DNA of 64,000 nucleotides from the NCBI GenBank assembly GCA_001580565.1, contig LRBF01000268.1, forward strand, positions 1-64,000, read 5' to 3'. A program made the translations under genes and the position numbers. The number at the start of each line of letters is the position of its first letter. Position 1 is the first letter of the stretch. Under the pieces are notes generated by a model, which was not told the origin of the DNA, searched no databases, and saw only the letters and a program-made list of their open reading frames with translations. The stretch comes from Caballeronia megalochromosomata (GTDB taxonomy: Bacteria; Pseudomonadota; Gammaproteobacteria; Burkholderiales; Burkholderiaceae). Below are positions 36,192 through 44,330 of the stretch, one piece after another.

Positions 36192-36752
36192 ATGAAAGCG
36201 ATGCGATGGTCGCAACAGGACGGCACGGGGCTCGAACATCTCGTTCTGAACGAGGCGCACGATGGCATCGTGATCGAGAGCACGGTCGTGGGCGAGGATG
36301 AGGCGCATGCCTTCGGCCTCGTCTATCGCATCGAATGCGATGCGCGCTGGCAGGTCACGCGTCTCGCGCTGAAGCTCGCGGGCGGCGCATCGCTCGATCT
36401 GCATCGCAAGGACGGCAACAACGGCGACGCGCATGCCTGGAGCGACGCGAACGGCGCGCCGCAGGAGCCGCTTCGCGGCTGCATCGACGTGGACATCACC
36501 GCGACACCATTCACCAACACACTGCCGATCCGCCGCCTGCAACTGGAGCGCGGCGAGCGGCGCGTGATTCGCGTCGTCTACGTGCGCGTGCCGGAGTTGA
36601 GCGTGAGCGCGGTGGAGCAGGCGTACACGTGCCTCGAGCCGAATCATCGCTATCGTTATGAAGGGCTCGACACGGGCTTCACGGCGGACATCACCGTCGA
36701 CGAGAGCGGCCTCGTGCTCGACTATCCGGGACTCTACAGGCGCGTCGCGTGA
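36192..36752 (+). CDS. Putative glycolipid-binding family protein
   Basis: 186 residues; resembles the glycolipid-binding (PF06475-type) family: MRWSQQDGTGLEHLVLNE start, RGCIDVDITATPFTNTLPIRRL in the middle and a C-terminal DYPGLYRR. No signal peptide, so cytosolic. Function is not established for bacterial members. It lies 40 bp upstream of selD on the same strand, perhaps in one transcript. Confidence 0.75.
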   Translation: MKAMRWSQQDGTGLEHLVLNEAHDGIVIESTVVGEDEAHAFGLVYRIECDARWQVTRLALKLAGGASLDLHRKDGNNGDAHAWSDANGAPQEPLRGCIDVDITATPFTNTLPIRRLQLERGERRVIRVVYVRVPELSVSAVEQAYTCLEPNHRYRYEGLDTGFTADITVDESGLVLDYPGLYRRVA

Positions 36753-36792
36753 TAATGCGGTTCATTGCCTGCCTTGATCCGAGATCCGAACG

Positions 36793-37839
36793 ATGAACGA
36801 TATGACGTCACCCCGTCTCACGAGCCTTTCCCACGGCGGCGGCTGCGGCTGCAAGATCGCGCCCGGCGTGCTCGCCGACCTGCTGAAGCGCGCCACGCCG
36901 CTGCCGGCCTTCCCGAACCTTCTCGTCGGCAACGATACCGCCGACGACGCCGCCGTCTACAAGCTCAACGACGAGCAGGCGATCGTCGCGACCACGGACT
37001 TCTTCATGCCGATCGTCGACGATCCCTTCGACTTCGGGCGCATTGCGGCGACTAACGCGCTCTCGGACGTCTACGCGATGGGCGGCAAGCCGATACTCGC
37101 GCTGGCGCTCGTCGGCATGCCGATCAACGTATTGCCCCACGAGGTCATCGCGCAGGTGCTGAAGGGCGGCGAAGCGGTGTGCGCGCAAGCGGGCATTCCG
37201 GTCGCGGGCGGTCATTCGATCGATTCCGTCGAGCCGATCTACGGGCTCGCCGCGCTCGGCATCGTGCATCCCTCGCGCGTGAAGCGCAACGCGGACGCGC
37301 GCGCTGGCGACGTGCTCGTGCTCGGCAAGCCGCTCGGCGTCGGCGTGCTATCGGCCGCGCTGAAGAAGGACAAGCTCGATGCGGCCGGCTACAAGGCGAT
37401 GATCGATGCAACCACCAAACTCAACCGCCCCGGCGCGGATCTCGCGCAGCTCGACGGCGTCCACGCGCTCACCGACGTGACCGGCTTCGGTCTGCTCGGC
37501 CACGCGCTCGAAATCGCACGCGGTGCGAAGCTCACGGCGCGGATTCGCTACGCCGACTTGCCGTGGCTGCCGCAGGTGCGCGAGTTCGTGCGCGGGGGCA
37601 TCTATACGGGCGCGTCGGGACGCAACTGGAGCGCCTACGGCAATGACATCACGTTGAACGTCGAAGGCGATGAGGCCCGCGCCTTGCTGACCGATCCGCA
37701 AACCTCGGGCGGCTTGCTCGTGTCGTGCGCGCCGGAAGCGGTGAGCGACGTGCTCGCGATCTTCCGCGCGGACGGTTTCGACGATGCGGCGGTCATCGGC
37801 GAAATGGTGGACGGCGCAGGCCGCGTCGACGTGATCTGA
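36793..37839 (+). CDS. selD: Selenide, water dikinase
   Basis: 348 residues, full length. The N-terminal catalytic loop GGGCGCK carries Cys18 (equivalent to E. coli Cys17, not selenocysteine) and Lys21. Also diagnostic are TTDFFMPIVDDPFDFGRIAATNALSDVYAMGG (ATP/Mg Asp ligands), GGHSIDSVEPIYGL, TDVTGFGLLGHA and LTDPQTSGGLL. Makes selenophosphate from selenide and ATP for Sec-tRNA or 2-selenouridine. No selA, selB, tRNA-Sec or mnmH is in the window, so its use in this organism is open. Followed at 18 bp by a cation transporter gene. Confidence 0.93.
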   Translation: MNDMTSPRLTSLSHGGGCGCKIAPGVLADLLKRATPLPAFPNLLVGNDTADDAAVYKLNDEQAIVATTDFFMPIVDDPFDFGRIAATNALSDVYAMGGKPILALALVGMPINVLPHEVIAQVLKGGEAVCAQAGIPVAGGHSIDSVEPIYGLAALGIVHPSRVKRNADARAGDVLVLGKPLGVGVLSAALKKDKLDAAGYKAMIDATTKLNRPGADLAQLDGVHALTDVTGFGLLGHALEIARGAKLTARIRYADLPWLPQVREFVRGGIYTGASGRNWSAYGNDITLNVEGDEARALLTDPQTSGGLLVSCAPEAVSDVLAIFRADGFDDAAVIGEMVDGAGRVDVI

Positions 37840-37856
37840 TCGAACAAGAAAAACGC

Positions 37857-38783
37857 ATGAAGGAAGAATCCCCGAAAGCCATTTTCTACGCGCTCGCCGC
37901 GAACTTCGGCATTGCCGTCTGCAAGTTCGGGGCGGCGGCGTTCACGGGCTCGGGCGCGATGTTCGCCGAAGCCATCCATTCCACCGCCGATTGCGGCAAT
38001 CAACTGCTATTGCTCTTCGGCCTGAAGCGCGCGCAGGCGCCCGCGAACGCGCTGCATCCGCTGGGCTCGGGGCGCGAGATCTATTTCTACGCGCTGATCG
38101 TCGCGCTTCTGCTGTTTTTCGTCGGCGGCGCGTTTTCGGTGTACGAGGGCGCGCATCGGCTGATGCATCATGAGCCCTTGTCGAATCCGATCGTCGCGCT
38201 CGTGATTCTCGGCGTCTCGGTCGTGCTCGAAGCATTCTCGCTCGCGGGCGCGATACGCGAGATCCGCAAGGGCGCGCCCAACAAATCCTTATGGCGATGG
38301 TTTCGCGAGACGCGCGAATCGGAACTGCTCGTGGTCGCGGGCGAGGATGTCGCGGCGCTGCTCGGTCTCGCCATCGCGTTCGCGGCCGTGCTCATGACCA
38401 TGCTCACCGGCAATCCGGCTTATGACGCCGCCGGCTCGATCGGCGTCGGCGTGCTGCTCATGATCATCGCGTTTCTCGTCGCGCGCGAAGTGAAGTCGAT
38501 GATCGTCGGCGAATCCGCGAGCCCGGAAGTGCGCAAGGCGATCGACGCGCATTTGCGCGCGCGTCCCGAGATCACGCGCATCATCAGCCTCATCACGCTG
38601 CAATGGGGCAAGCATGTCGTCGTCGCGGTGCAGGCCGAGATGATCGACTACGGGAGCGGCCGCGCGATGATCGATGCGATCAACTTCATCGAGGACGATC
38701 TGCAGCGTGCCTTTCCGCAGGTGCGCTGGGTGTTCTTCGAGCCCGATATCGCGCGTGATCGCGGCGAGCCGGCGGTTTTGTAA
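37857..38783 (+). CDS. Cation diffusion facilitator family transporter
   Basis: 308 residues from the ATG at 37857. Six membrane helices; the helix-2 motif AEAIHSTADCGNQ resembles ZnT9-like CDF members, and helix 5 carries the second motif (NPAYDAAGSIGVG). A C-terminal cytoplasmic ferredoxin-like domain (about 215-300) ends with FEPDIARD. Likely proton-coupled export of Zn2+ or another divalent metal. Directly downstream of selD (18 bp), probably co-transcribed, though a functional link is not obvious. Confidence 0.87.
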   Translation: MKEESPKAIFYALAANFGIAVCKFGAAAFTGSGAMFAEAIHSTADCGNQLLLLFGLKRAQAPANALHPLGSGREIYFYALIVALLLFFVGGAFSVYEGAHRLMHHEPLSNPIVALVILGVSVVLEAFSLAGAIREIRKGAPNKSLWRWFRETRESELLVVAGEDVAALLGLAIAFAAVLMTMLTGNPAYDAAGSIGVGVLLMIIAFLVAREVKSMIVGESASPEVRKAIDAHLRARPEITRIISLITLQWGKHVVVAVQAEMIDYGSGRAMIDAINFIEDDLQRAFPQVRWVFFEPDIARDRGEPAVL

Positions 38784-38936
38784 GTTCCGAAAGGTAAAAG
38801 GGAGCGGGCGCGCCGCGTGCTACCGAAAACTGGGTCGTTCAGGACCGCTTCTGCCGTATCGACCGCATCGCGTTAACATACGTGGTGCGCGTCGTCCGCA
38901 TCGAGTCCCTGACATTTCGTGATCTTCATCCGACCC

Positions 38937-41480
38937 ATGCGCAAATTGCTCCTTGCAGTGCTGCTCGTCGTCATGTCGAGCGTAGTTCCGATCTTTTCCC
39001 AATCTTCCTTCGCCGCAGCCGATCCCGCGCAGCACGCGTCGCAGCCGGGCGTCGCGCTGACGCCGCAGCAGGCGCGCGATGCGCTCTCGGTGCTCAACGA
39101 TCCCGCGCGCCGTTCGCAGGTCGCGGATACGTTGCGCGCCATCGCGGCGGCAGGCGCGCTGGCCGCGCCCGCGAGCGCGCCGCCGACCGCATCGGCGGCC
39201 ACTGCGGCGAGCGCAACGGGCGCGTCCAGCGTGCTCGCCCATTCGTTGACCGCGAACGGTCTCGCATCGCAATTGTCGCGGCAGGCGGGGCACTGGCTCG
39301 TGCAGATCGGCGCGGGCCTGCGGCACTCGACCGTGGCGCTGCTCGATTTCGGCTCCGTGATTTCGTGGTGGCGCGACCGGACGTCGAGCGAGCAAGGCCG
39401 CGCGCTCATCGGCCATGTCGCGTGGACCGTGCTGGCGTCGCTCGTGCCCGCGTTGCTGCTCGAATTCCTGTGTCTGCGCCTGCTGAAACGGCCGCGTGCG
39501 CGGATCGCGGCGCGCGGCGTCGCCGAGGAGCAGGATCCCGATCTCGCACGCGAGCAACACGCGGCCGAGCGCGCCGAGGACGTCGCGGCGCAGCGCGGCG
39601 ACGAGACCGCCATGCATCTCGCCGAGCGCAAGGCCGACACCGCGCGCGGCCAGCGTCACGCCGCGCATCACTGGACGTTGTTGCAGCGGCTGCCGAGCGC
39701 GCTTTTGTACGGCTTTCTCTCGCTGGTTCCGCTCGTCGTGTTCATCGCTGTCGTGACGGTGCTGATGTCGATCTTCATCGACGACAACACGCCCGAAGCG
39801 CGCGTCGCGGGCTCGCTCATCGACGTCTATCTCGTCTGCCGCGCGATCGTGATCGTGAGCGGCTTTTTCGTCGCGCCGCGTGCGGCCGGTCTGCGCCTCA
39901 TTCAGATGCGCGATTTCTATGCGGCGTATACGCATCGCTGGGTGCAGCGCATCGTGTGTGTCGCGGGCGCCGGCATCGCGCTGGCGAACGCCGCCGAGCC
40001 GCTCGGTCTGTCCGCCGACGCGCGTATCGCGATCCTGAAATGCGTTCTGCTGATCGTGCATCTGATGATCGCGTACGTGATCTTCGAGAGCCGCACGTCA
40101 GTGGCCGAGCGCATCCGGGAACGTGCGCGTACGAATCGCTCGGTGAAGCTCTTCGGCAACTGGGTCGCCGATATCTGGGCGGGCGTCGCGATCTTCTTCG
40201 TGATCGCGCTGTGGTTCGTATGGGCGCTCGATGTACAGAACGGCTATCGGACGCTCTTCCATCTGGGCGGCGTGTCCTTGCTCGTGCTGGTGGGCGCGCG
40301 CGTGCTGGCGATCGTCGCGTTCGGCGCGCTCGGCCGTGTGTTTCATCAGGGTGACGAGGATGACGCCACGAGCGAATCGATCGCGCGCCGCCGCGCTTAT
40401 CGCTATTACCCGGCGTTGCGGCGCATCGTGCAGGCGCTCATTTCGGTCGTCACGGTGGTCGCGCTCCTGGAAGTGTGGCACGTCAACATCCTGCATTTCT
40501 TCACCTCGGGCGGCGTCGGCAACCGGCTCGCGTCGGCGCTCGTCACGATCGTGATCGCGGCAGTGTTCGCCGTGCTGGTGTGGGAAGCGGCGAACATCGT
40601 CGTCGAGCGGCGGCTCGAACAATGGACCGCGAGCGGCGAGCGTGTGCGCGCCGCGCGCCTGCGCACGCTGCTGCCGATGATGCGCACCGGCCTCTTCATC
40701 GTGATCGCGATGGTCGTCGTATTGACGGGCCTTTCGGAGATCGGCGTGAACACGGCGCCCTTGCTCGCGAGCGCGAGTATCTTCGGCGTGGCGCTCGGCT
40801 TCGGCTCGCAAAAGCTCGTGCAGGATCTCATCACCGGCATCTTCCTGCTGATGGAAAACGCGATGCAGGTCGGCGACTGGGTGACGCTCGCGGGCGTGTC
40901 GGGCACGGTCGAGTATCTGTCGATCCGCACGGTGCGTCTGCGCGGCGGCGACGGCTCGCTCTACACGGTGCCGTTCAGCTCGGTATCGACGGTGAACAAC
41001 ACGAACCGCGGCATCGGCAATGCGGCCGTGCGCGTGTCGATCGCGCTCGGTCAGGATGTCGATCTCGCGATCTCCACGCTGAAGGCAATCGGCGCGGCGC
41101 TGCGCGAGGACGACGCCTTCCGCGACGGCATTCTCTCCGACTTCAGCTTCTGGGGCGTCGATGCCGTCGATGGCTCGACCGTCACGCTCGCCGGTCAGAT
41201 CCAGTGCCGCGACAGTTCGCGCTGGCCGGTGCAGCGCGAGTTCAACCGGCGCATTCTCAACGAGTTCACGGCGCGCGGCATCGAGATCGCGAATCCGCAG
41301 CGCAACTTTGTGATCGTGAACGGCGGCAATCCGGAAGGCGTTCAGGATGCGGAGGAAGCGGGCGCGGATCAGCGCGGCGAACCGTCGAAGGCGGCGCAGC
41401 ATCCGACAGGCGAAGCGGCCGGCTCGCCGAACGTCGCGTCGAATGCGCCGCCGCCGCGGACCTCGCAAAGCGGCACCTGA
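38937..41480 (+). CDS. Large MscS family mechanosensitive channel
   Basis: 847 residues from the ATG at 38937. Signal peptide (cleavage near FAAAD), an Ala-rich periplasmic segment (about 30-140), a polar charged stretch between the first membrane helices, about ten helices in all, then the MscS core: the Gly/Ala-rich pore helix with LASASIFGVALGFGSQKLVQDLITGIFLLMEN, a beta domain (GDWVTLAGVSGTVEYLSIRTVRLR) and an alpha/beta cytosolic domain. An acidic, Ala/Pro-rich tail ends the protein. Size resembles YbiO/YnaI-type channels that release solutes on osmotic downshift. Terminator follows. Confidence 0.86.
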   Translation: MRKLLLAVLLVVMSSVVPIFSQSSFAAADPAQHASQPGVALTPQQARDALSVLNDPARRSQVADTLRAIAAAGALAAPASAPPTASAATAASATGASSVLAHSLTANGLASQLSRQAGHWLVQIGAGLRHSTVALLDFGSVISWWRDRTSSEQGRALIGHVAWTVLASLVPALLLEFLCLRLLKRPRARIAARGVAEEQDPDLAREQHAAERAEDVAAQRGDETAMHLAERKADTARGQRHAAHHWTLLQRLPSALLYGFLSLVPLVVFIAVVTVLMSIFIDDNTPEARVAGSLIDVYLVCRAIVIVSGFFVAPRAAGLRLIQMRDFYAAYTHRWVQRIVCVAGAGIALANAAEPLGLSADARIAILKCVLLIVHLMIAYVIFESRTSVAERIRERARTNRSVKLFGNWVADIWAGVAIFFVIALWFVWALDVQNGYRTLFHLGGVSLLVLVGARVLAIVAFGALGRVFHQGDEDDATSESIARRRAYRYYPALRRIVQALISVVTVVALLEVWHVNILHFFTSGGVGNRLASALVTIVIAAVFAVLVWEAANIVVERRLEQWTASGERVRAARLRTLLPMMRTGLFIVIAMVVVLTGLSEIGVNTAPLLASASIFGVALGFGSQKLVQDLITGIFLLMENAMQVGDWVTLAGVSGTVEYLSIRTVRLRGGDGSLYTVPFSSVSTVNNTNRGIGNAAVRVSIALGQDVDLAISTLKAIGAALREDDAFRDGILSDFSFWGVDAVDGSTVTLAGQIQCRDSSRWPVQREFNRRILNEFTARGIEIANPQRNFVIVNGGNPEGVQDAEEAGADQRGEPSKAAQHPTGEAAGSPNVASNAPPPRTSQSGT

Positions 41481-41501
41481 TCCTATAATCGTTCGGCCCT
41501 G

Positions 41502-41533
41502 ATCGCGCCCTCTGTCGGGCGCGATTTTTTTTT
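41502..41533 (+). terminator. Rho-independent terminator after the MscS channel gene
   Basis: A 9-bp stem (41502-41510 with 41517-41525), 6-nt loop and nine T residues (41525-41533), 21 bp past the stop. Confidence 0.92.
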
Positions 41534-41566
41534 GAAGGTCGAACTTTTACGAGGATCACGCCTGCC

Positions 41567-42646
41567 ATGAGAGTCGCCGCATCGGAATCGAAAAAGACAT
41601 CGAGCACACTTGGGAGGGCGGTCGTAGCCGTGATGGTCGCGGCGGGCCTCGCGGGATGCGCATCCGCGCCGCGTTCATCCGACAGCGCGGGCGGCCCACG
41701 CGCGGTCAAGGTCATGATCGTCACGATGTTCGCGCCCGAAGGCAAAGTGTGGCTCGACAAGCTCGGCCCTTGGGACGCGATCGCGGTGCCGGGACTGTCG
41801 CCGGATTATCCGCAAGTGCACTGCAATCGCGACGACGTGTGCGTCGTCACGACAGGCATGGGCCACACCAACGCGGCCGCGTCGATGATGGCGCTCGCGT
41901 TCTCCGACCGCTTCGACTTGCGCCATGCGTACTTTCTGGTCGCGGGCATCGCGGGCATCGATCCGGCGCAGGGCACGGTCGGCTCGGCGGCCTGGGCGAA
42001 GTATCTCGTCGATTTCGGCCCGCAATGGGAGCTCGACGCGCGCGAGAAGCCCGCCCGCTGGCCGAGCGGATTCATCGGCATCAACACGAAGGGGCCGAAC
42101 GAGAAACCGGCGCCCGACTATCGCACGGAAGTATTCGCGCTCAACGCGAAGCTCGCCGACACGGCCTACGCGATCTCGCGCAATGTCGCGCTCGCCGACA
42201 GCGACCAGGCCAAAGCCGCGCGCGCGAAATTCAACTACGCGCCGGCGAACCGGCCGCCGCGCGTGATCCAGTGCGACACGCTCGCGGGCGATACGTGGTG
42301 GTCGGGCAAATACATCGGCGAGCGGGCGCGCGCGTGGACGCGGCTCATGACGGACGGTCGCGGCGTGTACTGCACGACGCAACAGGAGGACAACGCGACC
42401 TACGAGGCGCTCAAGCGCGCGGCGAGCGTGCAGCGGGTGGATTTGTCGCGCGTGGCCGTGCTGCGCGCCGGTTCCGATTTTGATCGCCCTTACAAGGGAC
42501 AGTCCGCCGTCGACAATCTGCTCAATTACGCGGCGCAGGGCGGTTTTGCGCCCGCGCTCGAAAACCTGTACCGGGCCGGTAATCCGCTGGTGCAGGAGGT
42601 TGTTACACATTGGGACGTGTGGAGTAAAGACGTCCCTCAGAGGTAA
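41567..42646 (+). CDS. Purine nucleoside permease family protein, lipoprotein
   Basis: 359 residues. N-terminal lipoprotein-type signal ending VAAGLAGCAS (Cys about 31). The rest matches the NUP family: VMIVTMFAPEGKVWLDKLGPW, CVVTTGMGHTNAAASMMALAFS, YFLVAGIAGIDPAQGTVGS, RAWTRLMTDGRGVYCTTQQEDNATYEAL. Despite the name the family has no clear transmembrane channel and resembles nucleoside phosphorylase-fold proteins; a periplasmic nucleoside-binding or cleaving role is plausible. It starts 33 bp past a terminator and so has its own promoter. Confidence 0.83.
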   Translation: MRVAASESKKTSSTLGRAVVAVMVAAGLAGCASAPRSSDSAGGPRAVKVMIVTMFAPEGKVWLDKLGPWDAIAVPGLSPDYPQVHCNRDDVCVVTTGMGHTNAAASMMALAFSDRFDLRHAYFLVAGIAGIDPAQGTVGSAAWAKYLVDFGPQWELDAREKPARWPSGFIGINTKGPNEKPAPDYRTEVFALNAKLADTAYAISRNVALADSDQAKAARAKFNYAPANRPPRVIQCDTLAGDTWWSGKYIGERARAWTRLMTDGRGVYCTTQQEDNATYEALKRAASVQRVDLSRVAVLRAGSDFDRPYKGQSAVDNLLNYAAQGGFAPALENLYRAGNPLVQEVVTHWDVWSKDVPQR

Positions 42647-42715
42647 CAAGCCGCGTTACAAACCCGCGTAACAAAGGCCGTAACATCGACGTAACAAGCT
42701 AAAGGTAATTATTAC
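42643..42715 (+). repeat. Array of GTAACA(A) heptamers with about 12-bp period upstream of flhD
   Basis: GTAACAA at 42643, inverted GTTACAA at 42655, GTAACAA at 42668, GTAACA at 42680, GTAACAA at 42691 and the palindrome GTAATTATTAC at 42705. Spacings are 12, 13, 12, 11 and 14 bp, close to one helical turn. The array begins at the last codon of the permease gene. The same heptamer spaced 12 bp occurs at 3301-3319. Confidence 0.65.
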
Positions 42716-42998
42716 TCGATTAGCCGAGCGTCGGTAAAGACCGTTTTCACGGCGATTTTCCGGGTATATCCTCCGATGAATAGTCCTGAAAATAGCGGGG
42801 CGGGGTGTCAACCGAACCCCGCAATCCCCCGTTATTGCTGGCGGCAGGCGATTATTCCGATCAAAACGAAGCCGCCCCGAATAAAGCTCGCAAACGTTAG
42901 ACAAATAGAGCGTGCGCGGTAAATTCGGCTGAAATTGCCAGACCGAAAAAATTACCGATCGAAAGTGTTGTTTGCAACAAAATATTATTGAGACACCC

Positions 42999-43027
42999 TT
43001 GCTTTAGATTCAGACCGTACTTAGAAT
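42999..43027 (+). promoter_or_regulatory. Sigma70-like promoter of flhDC
   Basis: -35 TTGCTT (42999-43004) and -10 TAGAAT (43022-43027) with a 17-bp spacer. Predicted start near 43034, about 140 nt before the flhD ATG. Confidence 0.5.
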
Positions 43028-43043
43028 CCGTCTCACAGTGGTT

Positions 43044-43058
43044 GTTACAAGATGTAAC
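43044..43058 (+). promoter_or_regulatory. Palindrome in the flhD leader
   Basis: GTTAC (43044-43048) and GTAAC (43054-43058) around AAGAT, just downstream of the predicted transcription start. The arms are the same sequence as the upstream heptamer array, suggesting one factor binds both. Confidence 0.4.
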
Positions 43059-43174
43059 GCACTGAAACAAAGATTACGCAGTACGTAGCCGGGCGGAACT
43101 AGCTCGGTGAGGCACAAAAAAGATATCGGCAAAAAGCCGGCGGGAAATTCGGGGATTTACTGGAAGTTGCAACC

Positions 43175-43492
43175 ATGAACGGTCGCGAAACGCTGGAATC
43201 GATCCGGGAAATCAACTTGTCGTACATCATGCTCGCGCAGCGTCTGTTGCGCGAGGACCGCGCCATCGGCATGTTCCGGCTCGGTCTGTCGGCGGAGCTC
43301 GCCGATCTGCTGTCGGGCCTCACGCTCGCACAGGTCGTCAAGCTCGCGTCGTCGGATAACCTGCTTTGCGCATTCCGCTTCAACGATCACACGATGCTGT
43401 CGGCCTTGACGCAACCCGCGAAGAATGCGGACATCGCGCCGACGCACGCGGCAATCCTGCTGGCTGGCCAGCCGGCCGAACAGTTCGCTTAA
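43175..43492 (+). CDS. flhD: Flagellar transcriptional activator FlhD
   Basis: 105 residues, full length. Landmarks of the family: EIRE-like IREINLSYIMLAQRLLREDRAIGMFRLG, LSGLTLAQVVKLASSDNLLCAFRF, and a C-terminal ILLAGQPAE. Forms the FlhD4C2 complex with FlhC to turn on class II flagellar operons. No other flagellar gene is in the window. It is separated from flhC by 18 bp. Confidence 0.95.
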   Translation: MNGRETLESIREINLSYIMLAQRLLREDRAIGMFRLGLSAELADLLSGLTLAQVVKLASSDNLLCAFRFNDHTMLSALTQPAKNADIAPTHAAILLAGQPAEQFA

Positions 43493-43510
43493 GTGATGAC
43501 GGAGCGAGCC

Positions 43511-44173
43511 ATGCTGAAGAAGAGCCTCACCGAAGACGCCCAGGAAGTGTTCCGCGCCATCGCGCTGATCGAGCTCGGCGCGCGCATGCAAGTGCTGGAG
43601 AGCGAACTCACGCTCTCGCGCGATCGCATGATCCGCCTCTATCGCGAAGTGAAGGGCGTATCGCCGCCGAAGGGCATGCTGCCGTTCTCGGCCGACTGGT
43701 ACATGACGTGGCTCGCCAATATCCACGCATCGCTTTTCTATAACACCTATACGTTCCTGAAGAACGAAGCCGGCTGTTCGCATCTCGATGCGTTGACCAA
43801 AGGGTATCGGCTGTATCTCGAGCACTGTAACCATAGCGGTGCCGAGGCGGTACTCGACCTTACGCGGGCCTGGACTCTTGTGCGCTTCTTCGACGCGGGC
43901 ATGCTGCAGATGACACCCTGCTGCCGCTGCACCGGGAAGTTCGTCGCACACAAACATGATTTGCAGAACAACGTGGTGTGCGGGGCCTGCCAGCCGCCGT
44001 CACGCGCGGGGAAGACCAAGAAAGCGGCGGCCGCCCGACAGGCCAGTCAAGAAGCCGCTCTGGAGGTAGTGATGTCGAAGAAGGAAGTGCCGGAGCATGC
44101 GGAGCACACGGCACTCGGTAACGTAGCGGCGTTACAGCCGCAACGGGCGAGCCTGGTCGCACAGGCTGCTTAG
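43511..44173 (+). CDS. flhC: Flagellar transcriptional activator FlhC
   Basis: 220 residues from the ATG at 43511 (GGAG 6 bp upstream), giving the family N-terminus MLKKSLTEDAQEV; upstream GTG/ATG at 43493/43496 are possible. Hallmarks: LIELGARMQVLESELTLSRDRMIRLYREVKGV.., PPKGMLPFSADWYMTW, LTRAWTLVRFFDAGML, and the zinc-binding Cys set TPCCRCTGKF ... VVCGACQPPSR. DNA-binding partner of FlhD. The C-terminal 40 residues are poorly conserved, Ala/Lys-rich. Two strong terminators follow. Confidence 0.94.
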   Translation: MLKKSLTEDAQEVFRAIALIELGARMQVLESELTLSRDRMIRLYREVKGVSPPKGMLPFSADWYMTWLANIHASLFYNTYTFLKNEAGCSHLDALTKGYRLYLEHCNHSGAEAVLDLTRAWTLVRFFDAGMLQMTPCCRCTGKFVAHKHDLQNNVVCGACQPPSRAGKTKKAAAARQASQEAALEVVMSKKEVPEHAEHTALGNVAALQPQRASLVAQAA

Positions 44174-44258
44174 GCGGTAGCGGCCGCCGGCCATTCTCCG
44201 GGGACTGTCCGCGAGGATGGTGGATGACCGGCTTGCCGCTACCGCGTTTTACTTTTTT
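44174..44258 (+). terminator. First flhDC terminator (long-loop hairpin)
   Basis: An 11-bp perfect stem (44174-44184 with 44235-44245) enclosing a 50-nt loop with internal pairing, followed by TTTTACTTTTTTT. It begins immediately after the flhC stop codon. Confidence 0.7.
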
Positions 44259-44270
44259 TCCCGAATTTCC

Positions 44271-44309
44271 GAGCCCGGCGCACCTCGATGCGCCGGGCTC
44301 TTTTGTTTT
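44271..44309 (+). terminator. Second flhDC terminator
   Basis: A perfect 10-bp stem (44271-44280 with 44291-44300) with a 10-nt loop, then TTTTGTTTT. The two terminators in tandem insulate polB from flagellar transcription. Confidence 0.88.
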
Positions 44310-44330
44310 GCGCCCAAGTAAAATGCTTCG

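Larger units (their letters stand above)
42647..43174 (+). other. 528-bp flhDC regulatory region
   Basis: AT-richer than the surroundings and without a convincing gene. It holds the heptamer array (42643-42715), a sigma70-like promoter (42999-43027), a GTTAC/GTAAC palindrome near the expected start site (43044-43058) and a leader of about 140 nt. Long, complex leaders are normal for flhDC, a hub for motility control. Confidence 0.6.

Noticed and set aside
42643-42715. CRISPR-like or satellite array before flhD
   Set aside because: Repeats are only 6-7 bp with 5-6 bp gaps; far too short for CRISPR repeats and spacers, and no cas genes are present.
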